Both the position numbers and the translations under genes were made by a program. Shown piece by piece: positions 11,291 to 21,900 of a stretch of 64,000 nt of DNA (position 1 is its first letter; the number at the start of each line of letters is the position of its first letter). Below the pieces are notes generated by a model that did not search any database, was not told where the DNA came from, and saw only the letters and a program-made list of their open reading frames with translations. The stretch comes from Microcebus murinus (lineage: Eukaryota > Chordata > Mammalia > Primates > Cheirogaleidae): positions 25,598,501 through 25,662,500 of the forward strand of contig NC_134112.1 of NCBI RefSeq assembly GCF_040939455.1, written 5' to 3'.

Positions 11291-12850
11291 GATACAAGAA
11301 AAAATTGTGTTAAAATTAGTTGTTTTTTTAACATGATGGCGTTAAGTCCAATTTAAAAGGTAGTGACTTGGGTCTGCTTCTGTAATCTTAATTCTGCCAT
11401 CCTTTCAGAAAGAGTCAGTATTTCACGTCACCTACTTTGTTGTTTTGCAAGACTCTATTCAAAGGCTTTGTTCAACTGGTCACCCAATGTGCACTTAAGA
11501 ACCCAGGCAATAAATTCCTTCTTGAGTTTGTTCCAGGAAACAGCGTGGCTCGGCACAAAAGATGTACATGCTGTATTTTGTCAGATGATGTGAACTATGT
11601 CACCCCAGATTTTCCCTTTTGCCTTAGCTCAGAGCCATGCCTAGCTGTTTTAATGATCTCATCTCAGATGCCTGGTAACATCTAATTCCTGTGCTCCTTT
11701 TCAGTTATTTCAGTTCTACTTTCTTCCTCTATCATTCTGGGTTTTTTTGGTGCGTTTACTTGTAAAAGAGATCCAGATATATTTTGGAAATAGATTTGAA
11801 TTACAAAAACATCCTATAGAAGCAAATCCTAAATACATATAAATATTTTACCATGATTGTACAAAGAAAGCTCCTATTGCCTCGTGGGGACGTGGTGTGT
11901 GTCCACAGAGCTCCAGCTACACGGGTGAGTGACACCAGAGGAGGAACCCCGGGGAGAATTGAAGCATGGGAGTCATCTCATTTCCCTTGCTCAGGTGCGA
12001 GAGCCTCTGCCCGCTGCCTGGCGCTGATAGGGACAGGCCAGCTTCCCTGCCTGCAGGAGCAGCCGGGGCAGCCCCCTGTGACCTGGAGAGGGAACCTAGG
12101 AAGGGCAGGTGTCCTCCCTCCTTCCTTAGGAGTCTCTGTGTGCCCTTCTGGGTAGCATTTGCTCTCCTGGGCTCCTTCATGCACGTGGTTCCCAGTCACA
12201 GAGTCAGCCCCCTCAGTTCAACTGGGTCCCTGTTCAGCGAGCGTTATCCTGCGCCCAGCTGCGGGGGTGGACAATGGAGATGAGAAGGAGGAAGGAGAAA
12301 GGGATGATGCGGTGGTTGGTGGTAGAGAAGGAGAGATACAGACAGAGAAACAGAACAGACACACACAGAGCACACAGAACATGTTTAATTAATACTGACA
12401 TTTATCCAGCTGTACTTGAAACCAGGGTGGGAATAATTGCAGTTCATTGTATTGTTTTAGGTGAAGATGGGAGAAATAAATGGAACTGTCAAAGCTGCAA
12501 GCCTTCCCATCTTCATTATAAATAAAGAATTAAGAAATGAAAAGCAGTAAGCAGAAAGGCAGGGGTTCAGAGATTTCTTTTTCTTCCTCCAAGGCAATGT
12601 CCCCATCAACACATCCTGTTTTCTGTCCTGCTACTTACAGTTACTTCATTTTCTCCTCCCTTGAGAAGGGTCTCCCAGAGCCCCTCCATGCCACCCCTCC
12701 ATGCCAGCCCCTGGGAGGCTACCTCTCTCCCAGTCTGAACTTCTTCATACACCAGCTGTGCCCCTCCCTCACCTTCAGAGCACCCCACTCCCCAGTTTTT
12801 CTTTCCAGTTCTGGGAAAATGCCTTATTCAAAAGCTGTCTGTGCATTAAC
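11291..12850. other. Unique sequence with a GC-richer centre
   Basis: 11291-11850 is AT-rich, 11860-12260 is GC-richer, and 12270-12400 is purine-rich. No repeat or exon can be supported; open frames on both strands overlap (11853-12155 plus, 11917-12199 minus). Confidence 0.4.
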
Positions 12851-13010
12851 CAAGCGAAGCCTCTTAATGATCCCTTGAGGTAGATACCGTAACACCATTT
12901 CACAGAGGTGGAAACTAAGCCTCAGAGAAGTTGAGTAACTCAACCTGGGTCACACAGCTCCGGCCTGATCTGAGCCGCAAAGCTAAGATTCAAGCCAGTC
13001 AGCTGATTCC
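12851..13010 (-). repeat. MIR SINE relic
   Basis: 'ccatttcacagaggtggaaactaagcctcagag' (12894-12926) then 'ggtcacacagctcc' and 'gattcaagcc' are antisense MIR. Confidence 0.65.
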
Positions 13011-13067
13011 TGTGCAAGTGCGCTGCCCTGTGTCTCACTGCTTTCCTGCGAAATCTCAGGGATTGTC

Positions 13068-13160
13068 TGGCTTAATGTGCACCCGACACAGAAGAGGAAA
13101 CTGAGGCTCAGAGAGGTGAAGTGACTTGCCCAAGGTCACCCCGACTATGCCACTTAGCCT
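13068..13160 (-). repeat. MIR SINE relic
   Basis: 'gaagaggaaactgaggctcagagaggtgaag' (13091-13121) and 'cttgcccaaggtcacc' are the conserved antisense MIR core. Truncated. Confidence 0.7.
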
Positions 13161-13821
13161 TGGGCTTTCTCCCCTTCAGCTCATTATATTCAAATACTTC
13201 AGCTGATACATTCAGGTGCTAAAAAGCTGCCACTAAAATTACAGCCAGCATTTTCTAAGAGAAAGCAGCTTAGTTTTGGCCTCTTTCCCCATCTTGTTTT
13301 TTTTTAACCAGAAGTCTAATAAACAACACAGCTGTGATTTTTGTTTCATCTCCTTTCATTCCTTCTCCCTGCCCTCAGGGTGAGGGTGTCAGTGTGTGAC
13401 AACATGGCTCTAACATGGACCAGTGAGAGAAGAAAAAGGGTTGGAAAAGACAAGAAGAGAATCAGCTCTTTGCACACCCCCTCTCGCCAAGTGCTCTTTC
13501 TCTCTCTCTTCCTTTCCACCGGATGAACTCCTTGAGTCTCTGGGAATCCAGTCTCAATCTGTTAGGCTTGGAAAGGGACCGAAGCCAAAGGCTGGTCTGT
13601 GAGAGAAAGAGAAGACACACAGGGAACTGAGAATTACTTTGAAACGCCATACCCGCCACGGTGCAGGGGGCAAGCTGGCCTAGCCCCTGTGAGCCGCTGC
13701 TTCTCCTGGCTTGAGAAGGGGTCAGCTGCCTGCTTCTATCAGATTCATGGACACTATCAAGAAAAGAGACCAGTCTGAGACATTTGATGCTTGTTGAAAC
13801 ATGGAAGAATAACCATTGATT
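13161..13821. other. Unique sequence
   Basis: No gene or repeat family recognised. The 122-codon minus frame at 13462-13830 has no acceptor or donor context that I trust and low-complexity composition. Confidence 0.4.
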
Positions 13822-13990
13822 GAGACACATGGGGTGGTAGAAAGAGCATGGACTTGTGAATCAGGTGGATTTCATTTGGAGTTGGTACTAAGCTACTGAC
13901 TAGCCACTCTGCTAGTGGTCTTGGGAAAGTCATTTAACCTTTGTGAACCTCAGCTTCTCATCTGTAAAAGGGGACACGAGCACACAGTGG
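13822..13990 (+). repeat. MIR SINE relic
   Basis: 'tagaaagagcatggacttgtgaatcagg' (13838-13865), 'ggtcttgggaaagtcatttaacc' and 'tctcatctgtaaaagggg' follow sense MIR in order. Confidence 0.75.
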
Positions 13991-14326
13991 GCTATCAACA
14001 TATATATTTGTTGCATTGAAATGTGAGTATTCAAAATCATTTGGGTTGCCGGTTGAAAATAAGCAGAATAGCTCAATTCCTGTCCATCTGGAATCCAATT
14101 GTCCAGTGTGGAGTTTCAAAGGTAACAAAGATCCCAATGACAGAATATCACTGGGGTAATCCTAAAATTTACTGGGCGATCTGCAAGATCCTAGGTGGTG
14201 ACTACATCCTGGGGGCACGGCACAATGTACAATACACATAGTCAGATCTCCGTGAGAGTTTGTCAGAACTGATTTGAATTTGTAGCATGCTTCCTTATGA
14301 GTATTTGTTGCATGGACACACTATCT

Positions 14327-14328
<2 letters not shown>
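13991..14328. other. Unique sequence
   Basis: No gene or repeat recognised. Confidence 0.4.

Positions 14329-14371
<43 letters not shown>
14329..14371 (+). repeat. (CA)n microsatellite
   Basis: About 21 uninterrupted CA units, followed by AAACAAAG. Likely polymorphic in length. Confidence 0.97.
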
Positions 14372-14373
<2 letters not shown>

Positions 14374-15962
14374 CAAAGAAACTCACATTGTAATAAGTGA
14401 AGTCAAACCATTACATTCAACCAAAATGAGCTCCTGCAGAGTTCAACAATGAGTCTCAGTTTTCTCTCTAATATCCTAATGGGCTAGAATATACACAGGC
14501 TTTTAAATCATATATTTATTATCCAAACACTAGCAGACATTTAACTGAAATCTGGAAGCATTTTGTCAAGAAAGAAAAGAACTAATGAAAGAGAGAGAAA
14601 AGTGGCATTTCATAGCTGTTTTACCACATCACAACTCCAGCAAAACCAACCCCATCCTTGCCTAGTCCCCGATGGCTCTGCCAGCAGAAAGAGTGAACTG
14701 GAGCAGATTTAAGTTTTCAAATGCCGCCTAATGTCATTTGGGCAAATTAGCTTACATGGCTGGACATTGTGCTCCAGCCACAGAGAATGTTCTTTTCCTG
14801 TCAGAAGCTCTGACAGCCCACTACCACAGTGAAATATCAGGAACCTCTTAACATTTTTCTTGATTTCTTTAAGAGTGAACATTAGACATATTAAGAACAA
14901 CAACCCAATCATTAAGCCCTGTGCGGTTCTCCTAGGAGCCAGCTCTATCGCTTTAATCAGATTATGGACAACTCATTCTCATCCCAGCCATTTGTCTTTT
15001 TTGTTTACGCACACACCAAGTGGCATTCGTCTTAGCATCAAAAAATCGTAATCAAAATTGAGAACAACAAAAGACCTCTCATTATTTACAGTGTTAAGTA
15101 ACATCTATTTGCTTTCATTAGTTTCCAAACAACGAAGTACACTGGTTCTGATTAAACCTGGCATGTGTTAATTATATCCAAGGTCTGGGGCTGTTTTGTC
15201 TACAATAAAGGATGACTTAAAGGTGAAGCCCGAACTGAAATTTGAGGTGCCCCGGCCTCAAGAGTCACCTGCCGCTATGTGTCTCCTCAGTCAAAGTTAC
15301 CAGCCTCACAATGGCAGAAGCGGATGCAAGCTTGTCACAGAGAGTTACAGGGTTTTTTGGTTTTGTTTTGTTTTTAAGCCCACAGCTTTATCACCCGTTT
15401 TATGGGCCAGAGTTAAATGGCACTACAATGCAGTTTGCTCTCTTACTGCTCAGCGCTAACAGCCATGATGAGCCGTAATTAGAAGTAAAAACCACCACAT
15501 AAATAACGTGGCAGAAAAATTGCCACTAGGAAGAAGCCAGACTTTGGCTATGGGAAACTTCAGCCCATCCCGAGTATCCATCATACTTAAGGGGCACCGC
15601 GTGTTTTAGCCTATATTCGTCTTACTAAAGCCAAAATGGGAGCCATTGAGACTTTCAAACAAGCTTTTAAAACTAGAGGACGCAGGTTCAAACAGACGGC
15701 CCGTTGCTAAGTGTGATGGAGAAACCCATCGCCTGGAGCCCAGGAGCGAGGGAGGGGAAGGAAACAGGAGAGGAAGAGGAGGCCTGGACCTCCCCCAGCA
15801 GGGAGTTCTAGAAATATCTCCCTAGAGAGCTGGAGAGTCCCTGCACACCATTGAACACAGGAGCTTAGACTTCCACTCGGGGAACCAGTGAGGCTGGGAC
15901 ACCTTGCCAATTTCACTTTCATGACCTATGCTCAGTGACGAAGTAGGGGCAGGAGACCAACA
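14372..15962. other. Long repeat-free stretch, candidate conserved noncoding DNA
   Basis: About 1.6 kb with no recognisable interspersed repeat, unusual for this window. It includes motif-rich AT text such as GTTAATTATATCC (15168-15180) and TTCATTAGTTTCC (15114-15126). Composition changes to GC-richer from about 15700. No coding exon can be supported. Confidence 0.3.
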
Positions 15963-16090
15963 CTTTTCAGCACCTACTATGTCCTTAGCATTTTGTGTCT
16001 GTTTTCTTTAATTCTCTTAACAGCCTTAGGAAGTCAAGGGAAAGGAAGAGAAAATAAATTGTGTTCTGCATCTGAAAAATGGCATTGAAA
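15963..16090 (-). repeat. Possible MIR relic
   Basis: 'cagcacctactatgtccttagc' (15969-15990) followed by 'ttctcttaacagccttaggaag' resembles the antisense MIR 3' part. Weak. Confidence 0.35.
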
Positions 16091-17416
16091 AAACAAGGAC
16101 CAACAAGTAGCTTTCTGCATTTGAGCAGAGTCTGCTTGCCCATTTGCAAAGCGGCAACAGATAAGAACTGACTTCAGGACATGGATGCCACAGAATAATC
16201 AGAGCCATTTCTTTTTTATCTGAGGTAGCTTCTCTTGTCTTAGGGAAGAGGAAACAAACCCAAGAGAGTAAACTTGGAACAGAAGAAACATGCTTTCTAG
16301 TGGAGTGTTTTTCAAAGCTTGCACCATGTTAAAAAAAATTGATTTAACCATATTCATTTGCTTTTTAAAATAAGTCCTATGTATTTTTCGATTGATCAGC
16401 CAGAATAGCTAAGATGTGATCTTCATGTGGAATGAAAAGGAATGTTCTTCTGGGTATTCTAAAAGTCCACACGTGTTCTCTAAAGAGGATGGTTTGCTTT
16501 CTCCTTTTCTTCCTTGCTTTGCAAAATCAATCAAACAAATAGGCAAAAATAAAAACCAAAGCAAAAAAAAAAATTCATTAAAATCCTTGTGTTGAGAAGT
16601 TTTGTTTTGTTTTAGATGAATCTGGTATTAAGCAGTGCATTTAGTGAAATGGATTTAAACTTAAGTAGGTAATACAGCTTCATTTCACACGTGGATTTTG
16701 TCTGCATTTACATCTTTTCAGGCCTCATATGGCATGACATGGACATTTTTTAAATTAAGATATGAAGTGCTCATTTTTTGTGTGGACCTGCTGTATTCTA
16801 ACAAATTTACTGCATGTCTCAGAAAACACATAGCATTGCCAAAGTTGGTGAGTAGCCCAGCATGGTTTATCTCCAGCCCACAGCTCTTTCCATGAATTCA
16901 ATACTGCAGGCACAATTTAATGCAAACCCAATTTATGACTTAATGCTCTAGGGACCGTAGTGGAGATTGTTACATTATTCTTTTCTAATCCTATTTGTGT
17001 TTTAATTTGCTAAGTCTGTAATGAGGTGCATGCCTTGAATAGATTCAAGATCTTTCACATTGCTTTTGACTTTGTTTAATATAATAGATTTTACAGTTTG
17101 TATTAAATACCCAGGTGCTTCGGTCAGTATTATCTCTTTATTTTCTCAACTAGAGTGAATAAAATTACACGATGAAAGTAACTGCGTACATGTTCCCTTG
17201 TTTATTGTAATGGTTTATTTCCTATTATAATTCTTGATTCAAATTACATCTAGTTCTCCAAAAGTCAATTCTCCATGGGCTCTTACTTCCCCTTTCCAAA
17301 CAAATGTTAGCCTCCAAAGAGAATGGAGTCTTGGCTGGTAATTGATTAGTTGAATAATAATAGAATATTTCCTAGTCTAATTTATGATACTTCAATGAAA
17401 AAGAATGGGAGCACAT
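16091..17416. other. Repeat-poor AT-rich sequence
   Basis: No interspersed repeat recognised apart from A runs near 16565 and 16330. It contains text such as CACAATTTAATGCAAACCC and TTAATTTGCTAAG (16911-17012), which includes octamer-like and homeodomain-like words. Noncoding. Confidence 0.35.
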
Positions 17417-17496
17417 GAGGAAGGAAGGAAGAAAAGGAGGAAAAAGGAAGAAAAGGAGAAAGGAAGGAAGTGAGGAAAGGAGGGAGGGAGGACGAG
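17417..17496 (+). repeat. (GGAA)n purine-rich low-complexity tract
   Basis: About 80 bases that are almost all purine on this strand: GGAAGGAAGGAAG, AAAAGGAGG and GGAGGGAGGGAGG units. Confidence 0.85.
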
Positions 17497-19164
17497 GGAA
17501 TGAAGGTGCTGTGTCACTATATGCTACTATTTTGTTTCTGGTGTTGGGCTGAAATGGACCATCCCTAATCAGAGCTGCTACATCACCCAACTCCACAGTG
17601 TGTCATTTGCTGTCCATAACTGTGTTATAGCCAATTATGGCTAAATTCTCTATTCTGTATGCACAATCAAAGGGCGTCTGGAATGCATTTTGCTATTTTC
17701 TGAATCCTATTATTGCAGATATGTTTATTACATTCAGAAGATGGCTTTCTGAAATTACATTGGAATTGTACAACCCACCTGCCATTTACAAACAAAAGGA
17801 CCTAAGCATTTCTTAACAAGGAGAAAGTTCATTTAGCTCTTTCCTGGTAACTTTTCTCCTGTTATTTTCTTTCATGAGTATTTTTATAAGACTCGTTGGA
17901 CAAGCCTTTATATATTTGTAAAAATACCTAAGCTCTCCACTTAATGCTTATTTTTAAATTAATAACCCAGCAGGGCAAAAAGGAGTTGCAAACCAGTTTT
18001 TTTTTTTTGACTCCTGTGTTGGATACTGGCTATAATATTCACTGTTAATATTTTCTCGAACTGTGAATAAAGTGATTGTAAAATAGATCCCAAATTATAA
18101 TGATGTGATAGCCCTGAAATAGTTCTTTAAGTTACCTGTCAAAAGAAAAAAAATTCAAGTTATGTCCTAAATTTCATTTGGGGCCATTTTAAGAGGAAAG
18201 TCAGTGGTGTTAGAAAGACACATGATGTCTATTTGAAATCATAGCATCTCATCATTAATTATTAAGGGAGAAATGAAAGTATTTCTAAACCAAATGCTTT
18301 CCCTTTCTCTTCTACTAAAGTTTATACTCTTAAATTCCTACCCACCCCTAAGCTTACTTTATTACTGGTTTTTGCCTCCACAGAGTCAGGGGATATTACT
18401 ACCTTTTTATTTGCTATTTTTACAGGACCCAACAAAGTGCTTTTAAAATATATAACCACTTAATTCAAGTCAAGATTCTTCAATACTCCTTTCATTCAAG
18501 CCCTTTCTAATTTGTTTTCCTCCAGCCAGGAGCCTGGAGAAGACACTGTGATTTATGTTTTCATTTATTTATTTTATTTGGGCTTTTCATTTAAGAAAAG
18601 AAATTCTGCCCAACCCCCACCACCCTCAATTCTACCTCATCTCACCCCACCCCACGCCTCTGTATTTGGACCATTTAGACCTTCTTAAGGCCAGACTTCA
18701 GAATTTTAAACTGATGTCTTGGGAGCTTTGACCACAGTCTGGGTGAGGCTTGGCCTGGGCTCCTTACGCCACTCAGAGTGGCAACAACCCAGTGCTTAAT
18801 GGTCCCATCTTCTAGAGGGCAGCGGCTTTGCCTTCTTCTTCTTTATTACATCACACCCTGCCCAGTAAAGAGCTCCCAGTACAGAGCATTGGAGGACTTC
18901 AGCCTTTTTGCAAAGATGAGAGATGCTTTGCCACGGAGCTTAAATTTCCACAACGATGAGATGACAGGTGCATGCCTCAGCAGCAGGCAGGATAGGCAGA
19001 ATAAATAACATTGTTCAAATCAAGGTATTGTTTTTATTTGGGGGCTAGGGCTGGGAGGTAGAAAAAATTTCTGCAGGACATTTAAGAGCTTGGGCTTGGG
19101 CACCCACAGCAGCCATGGACTAGAGTCCCAGTGACTTGAAGTAAGTTACTCCTTCTTTCTACAC
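17497..19164. other. Unique AT-rich sequence
   Basis: No gene or interspersed repeat recognised. It has a T11 run at 17999-18009 and a C-rich stretch (18608-18658). The 76-codon plus frame at 18778-19008 has no splice support. Confidence 0.4.
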
Positions 19165-19375
19165 TGATGCATTGATCCGCCAGTCTACCAGCAAATACTT
19201 ATTAGGCACCTACTATAGGCCAGGCATTGAGTGAGCAACTGGTGTTGACATAGACAGGATTCCTGCTGCACTGATCTAGCAGGACAAACAGACAAACGTT
19301 TACAGTAAAGTGTGATAAGCATGTTATTAGGGGAAGCCAGGGAAATCGTCTCCCCAAAAAGTGATGTATAAGTGA
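19165..19375 (-). repeat. L2 3' end, antisense
   Basis: 'agcaaatacttattaggcacctactataggccaggcattgag' type text is the reverse complement of the L2 3' terminus; 'cagacaaacgtttacag' continues it. Diverged. Confidence 0.55.
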
Positions 19376-19377
19376 CA

Positions 19378-19500
19378 GGAGATCAGTTTCCTCAAGCATA
19401 AAATGGAGGGTAATATAATACCTGCCTCGTGGAGTTCCTATGAGAATAAGTAAGATAGTATACAACTAGCCTTTTGGATGGCTGCCTGCATAAAGTAAAA
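19378..19500 (+). repeat. MIR relic (3' part)
   Basis: 'agtttcctcaagcataaaatggagggtaatataatacctgcc' type text is the sense MIR 'cctcatctgtaaaatgggataataatacctacc' segment. Confidence 0.55.
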
Positions 19501-20169
19501 ACCTGGAAAAAAATTGGTAAAGTAATTATTGTCATTGCTAAGTACTGCCCCCAGGATTTCTGAAGAAATTAATAGTAGAGAATCATGACATTTCACCTGC
19601 AAGAATATGCAAGCATTACTCTGTAGTTCTAATTCTTTTTTATAGAGAGAACTAAACAATAATGTTGTCTGTGGAACATTAAAGTAAATTTGAAGATAAA
19701 TGAACTAAAATTAATAGGCTCTCTCAAGTAAAAATTGCTGAGCAATTGAGCTTTATCTGAAATAATACTAGCTCATTACAACTTCAGAAATGCATTCCCA
19801 CAGAAACAAACCTTGTCTCCACCTACAATCAAACAAAACCAGCCTTGAGAGACCGTGGCTCAGTCCAGGAAGTGCAATGCCTTTCTTGACAGCGTGGGTA
19901 ACGGCATTCTGCAGCACAACCCCCCCCAAATAAGAAGACAATCAAATATTAAGCCACATGATCTTCGAATACTTACACAAATGTCACAAATATTTGGAGG
20001 AAATTATCTGTTAGCTGAGCTGCAGCAGAATTCCTTTTAGGGGAGAGAACGGCCTTCATTTTAGCAAACACTTAGATGGGCCATTTTGGTGGCCTTTCAA
20101 ATTGCTCTACATAATGATGTTGGAGGAATTTTGAGCTTCTGGGAGCAGCACAAGAAGAATAGAGAGGGG
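19501..20169. other. Unique sequence
   Basis: No gene or repeat recognised. The C8 run at 19920-19927 sits in unique text. Confidence 0.4.
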
Positions 20170-20189
20170 AAAAAAGTTTTGACAGAGGA

Positions 20190-20516
<327 letters not shown>

Positions 20517-20535
20517 AAAAAAGTTTTGACAGAGG

Positions 20536-20694
20536 TCTATAGAGCAGCTAGTCAGTGGTAAGAGATGTTTAGGAAGAAAGCTGCCAGAGAGGTTTACCGT
20601 GGCATGAGTGTGACAGAGGAACCATTATGAAAAATGATGTCCGATCTTCAATTCTTAGCAGTTATTTGCCAAACTGGATTGCTGGGTAACATCT
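20536..20694. other. Unique sequence
   Basis: Short unique stretch between an Alu and a microsatellite. Confidence 0.4.
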
Positions 20695-20695
20695 G

Positions 20696-20741
<46 letters not shown>
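20695..20741 (+). repeat. (CA)n microsatellite
   Basis: About 22 uninterrupted CA/AC units. Confidence 0.97.
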
Positions 20742-20746
<5 letters not shown>

Positions 20747-21179
20747 CATAGGCGCATAGGGAATTGTCCCGATAGGTCTATATACATTGCATTTTATTAA
20801 CGTTAGTAGTGATTGGAGGCCCTGAAGGGAACTGGCTGTGTCTTTGTGGCCACAGGGCCCCAAGAGAGATTAGAGATCAGCAGGAACAAAGGGTTGGAGG
20901 AAGAGACCATAAGAATATGAGCCCCTACAAAGTCACAGAAATCATGGGCAAGACAAAGAGATTCATACAACGCATAGACAAAAGAATTCGAGCCAGTTTT
21001 ACCCCACCTGAGCTGTATACCTATATATGAAATATATCAAGCTGTATTCTTTTATTGGACATTCTTACTGCATCAAGGAAACCTGAAAATTGAAGCAACT
21101 ATACCGGATGAGCCCTCACTTTGGATTTTGGAGTAACTGACAAGTTGAAAAGACAAACTGGAGCAAATTTTTCAGAGTT
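20742..21179. other. Unique sequence
   Basis: No repeat recognised. A 73-codon plus frame at 20809-21030 is not supported by splice signals. Confidence 0.4.
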
Positions 21180-21400
21180 TCAGAGATGCCAGCAACAGCT
21201 CTTTTGCATTCAAATAGTACTGTCTCTTTAAGCATTAAGAGGAGAACACAGCCATCAATGAATGGTTGCTGATCTAATGACTAATTGATGGCAAAGAGTC
21301 TCTAATGACCTAATAGCTCATTAGGGTTGACTGAGCCAGCAGGGGTCTTTGAAAATGTTCTTTATTCCACTCTGAGGCTTGTGAAGTTTTCCTGTACACA
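21180..21400. promoter_or_regulatory. Homeodomain-motif-rich patch, candidate enhancer
   Basis: Within about 75 bases (21271-21345) there are repeated TAAT cores: TCTAATGACTAATTGATGG, TCTAATGACC and TAATAGCTCATTAGG. CATCAATGAATGG precedes them. The patch is repeat-free. This is the pattern of homeodomain binding clusters in conserved noncoding elements, but binding and conservation are inferred. Confidence 0.3.
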
Positions 21401-21684
21401 TGTCAGACCACTGCCCAGTTTATTAAACCTACAAATGTTAAGCCACAAGAATAGAGCAGATCTATACAAATATACCTTGGAAGCATAAAGGCAAATATGG
21501 AGCCCACATGACAGAGGTATGTCACACTGCCAAAATAACATTATGGGAAGCTCGGGAGAGAGACATGCTGGGAACCAAATGGATTCCCAATAGGTAACGA
21601 CTTATGCCAAGAATTGAGTTGTCACCATGATAGTATGGAAACAGCTTCAGGGTGTGTAAATTCACCATTCATTCATCATGTAAT
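21401..21684. other. Unique sequence
   Basis: Nothing recognised. Confidence 0.4.
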
Positions 21685-21900
21685 AAATCAGTGTTTATTA
21701 AATACCTATTACCCATATGATAGTATACAGAAATGCTTTATATACATGATATCAATTTATACAATTGCTATGGTCATTCACATATGAGAAACTTGAGGCT
21801 CTGGCACGTTAGGAGGCTTGAATGAGTTATATAACATGTGCTTTATATATCATAAGCCAGTAAGGAACATATGTAGGACTCAATTCCAGATCTCGCTCCA
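21685..21900 (-). repeat. MIR relic
   Basis: 'cagtgtttattaaatacctattacc' (21690-21714), 'cacatatgagaaacttgaggctctgg' and 'gtaggactcaattcc' follow antisense MIR. Very diverged. Confidence 0.5.
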
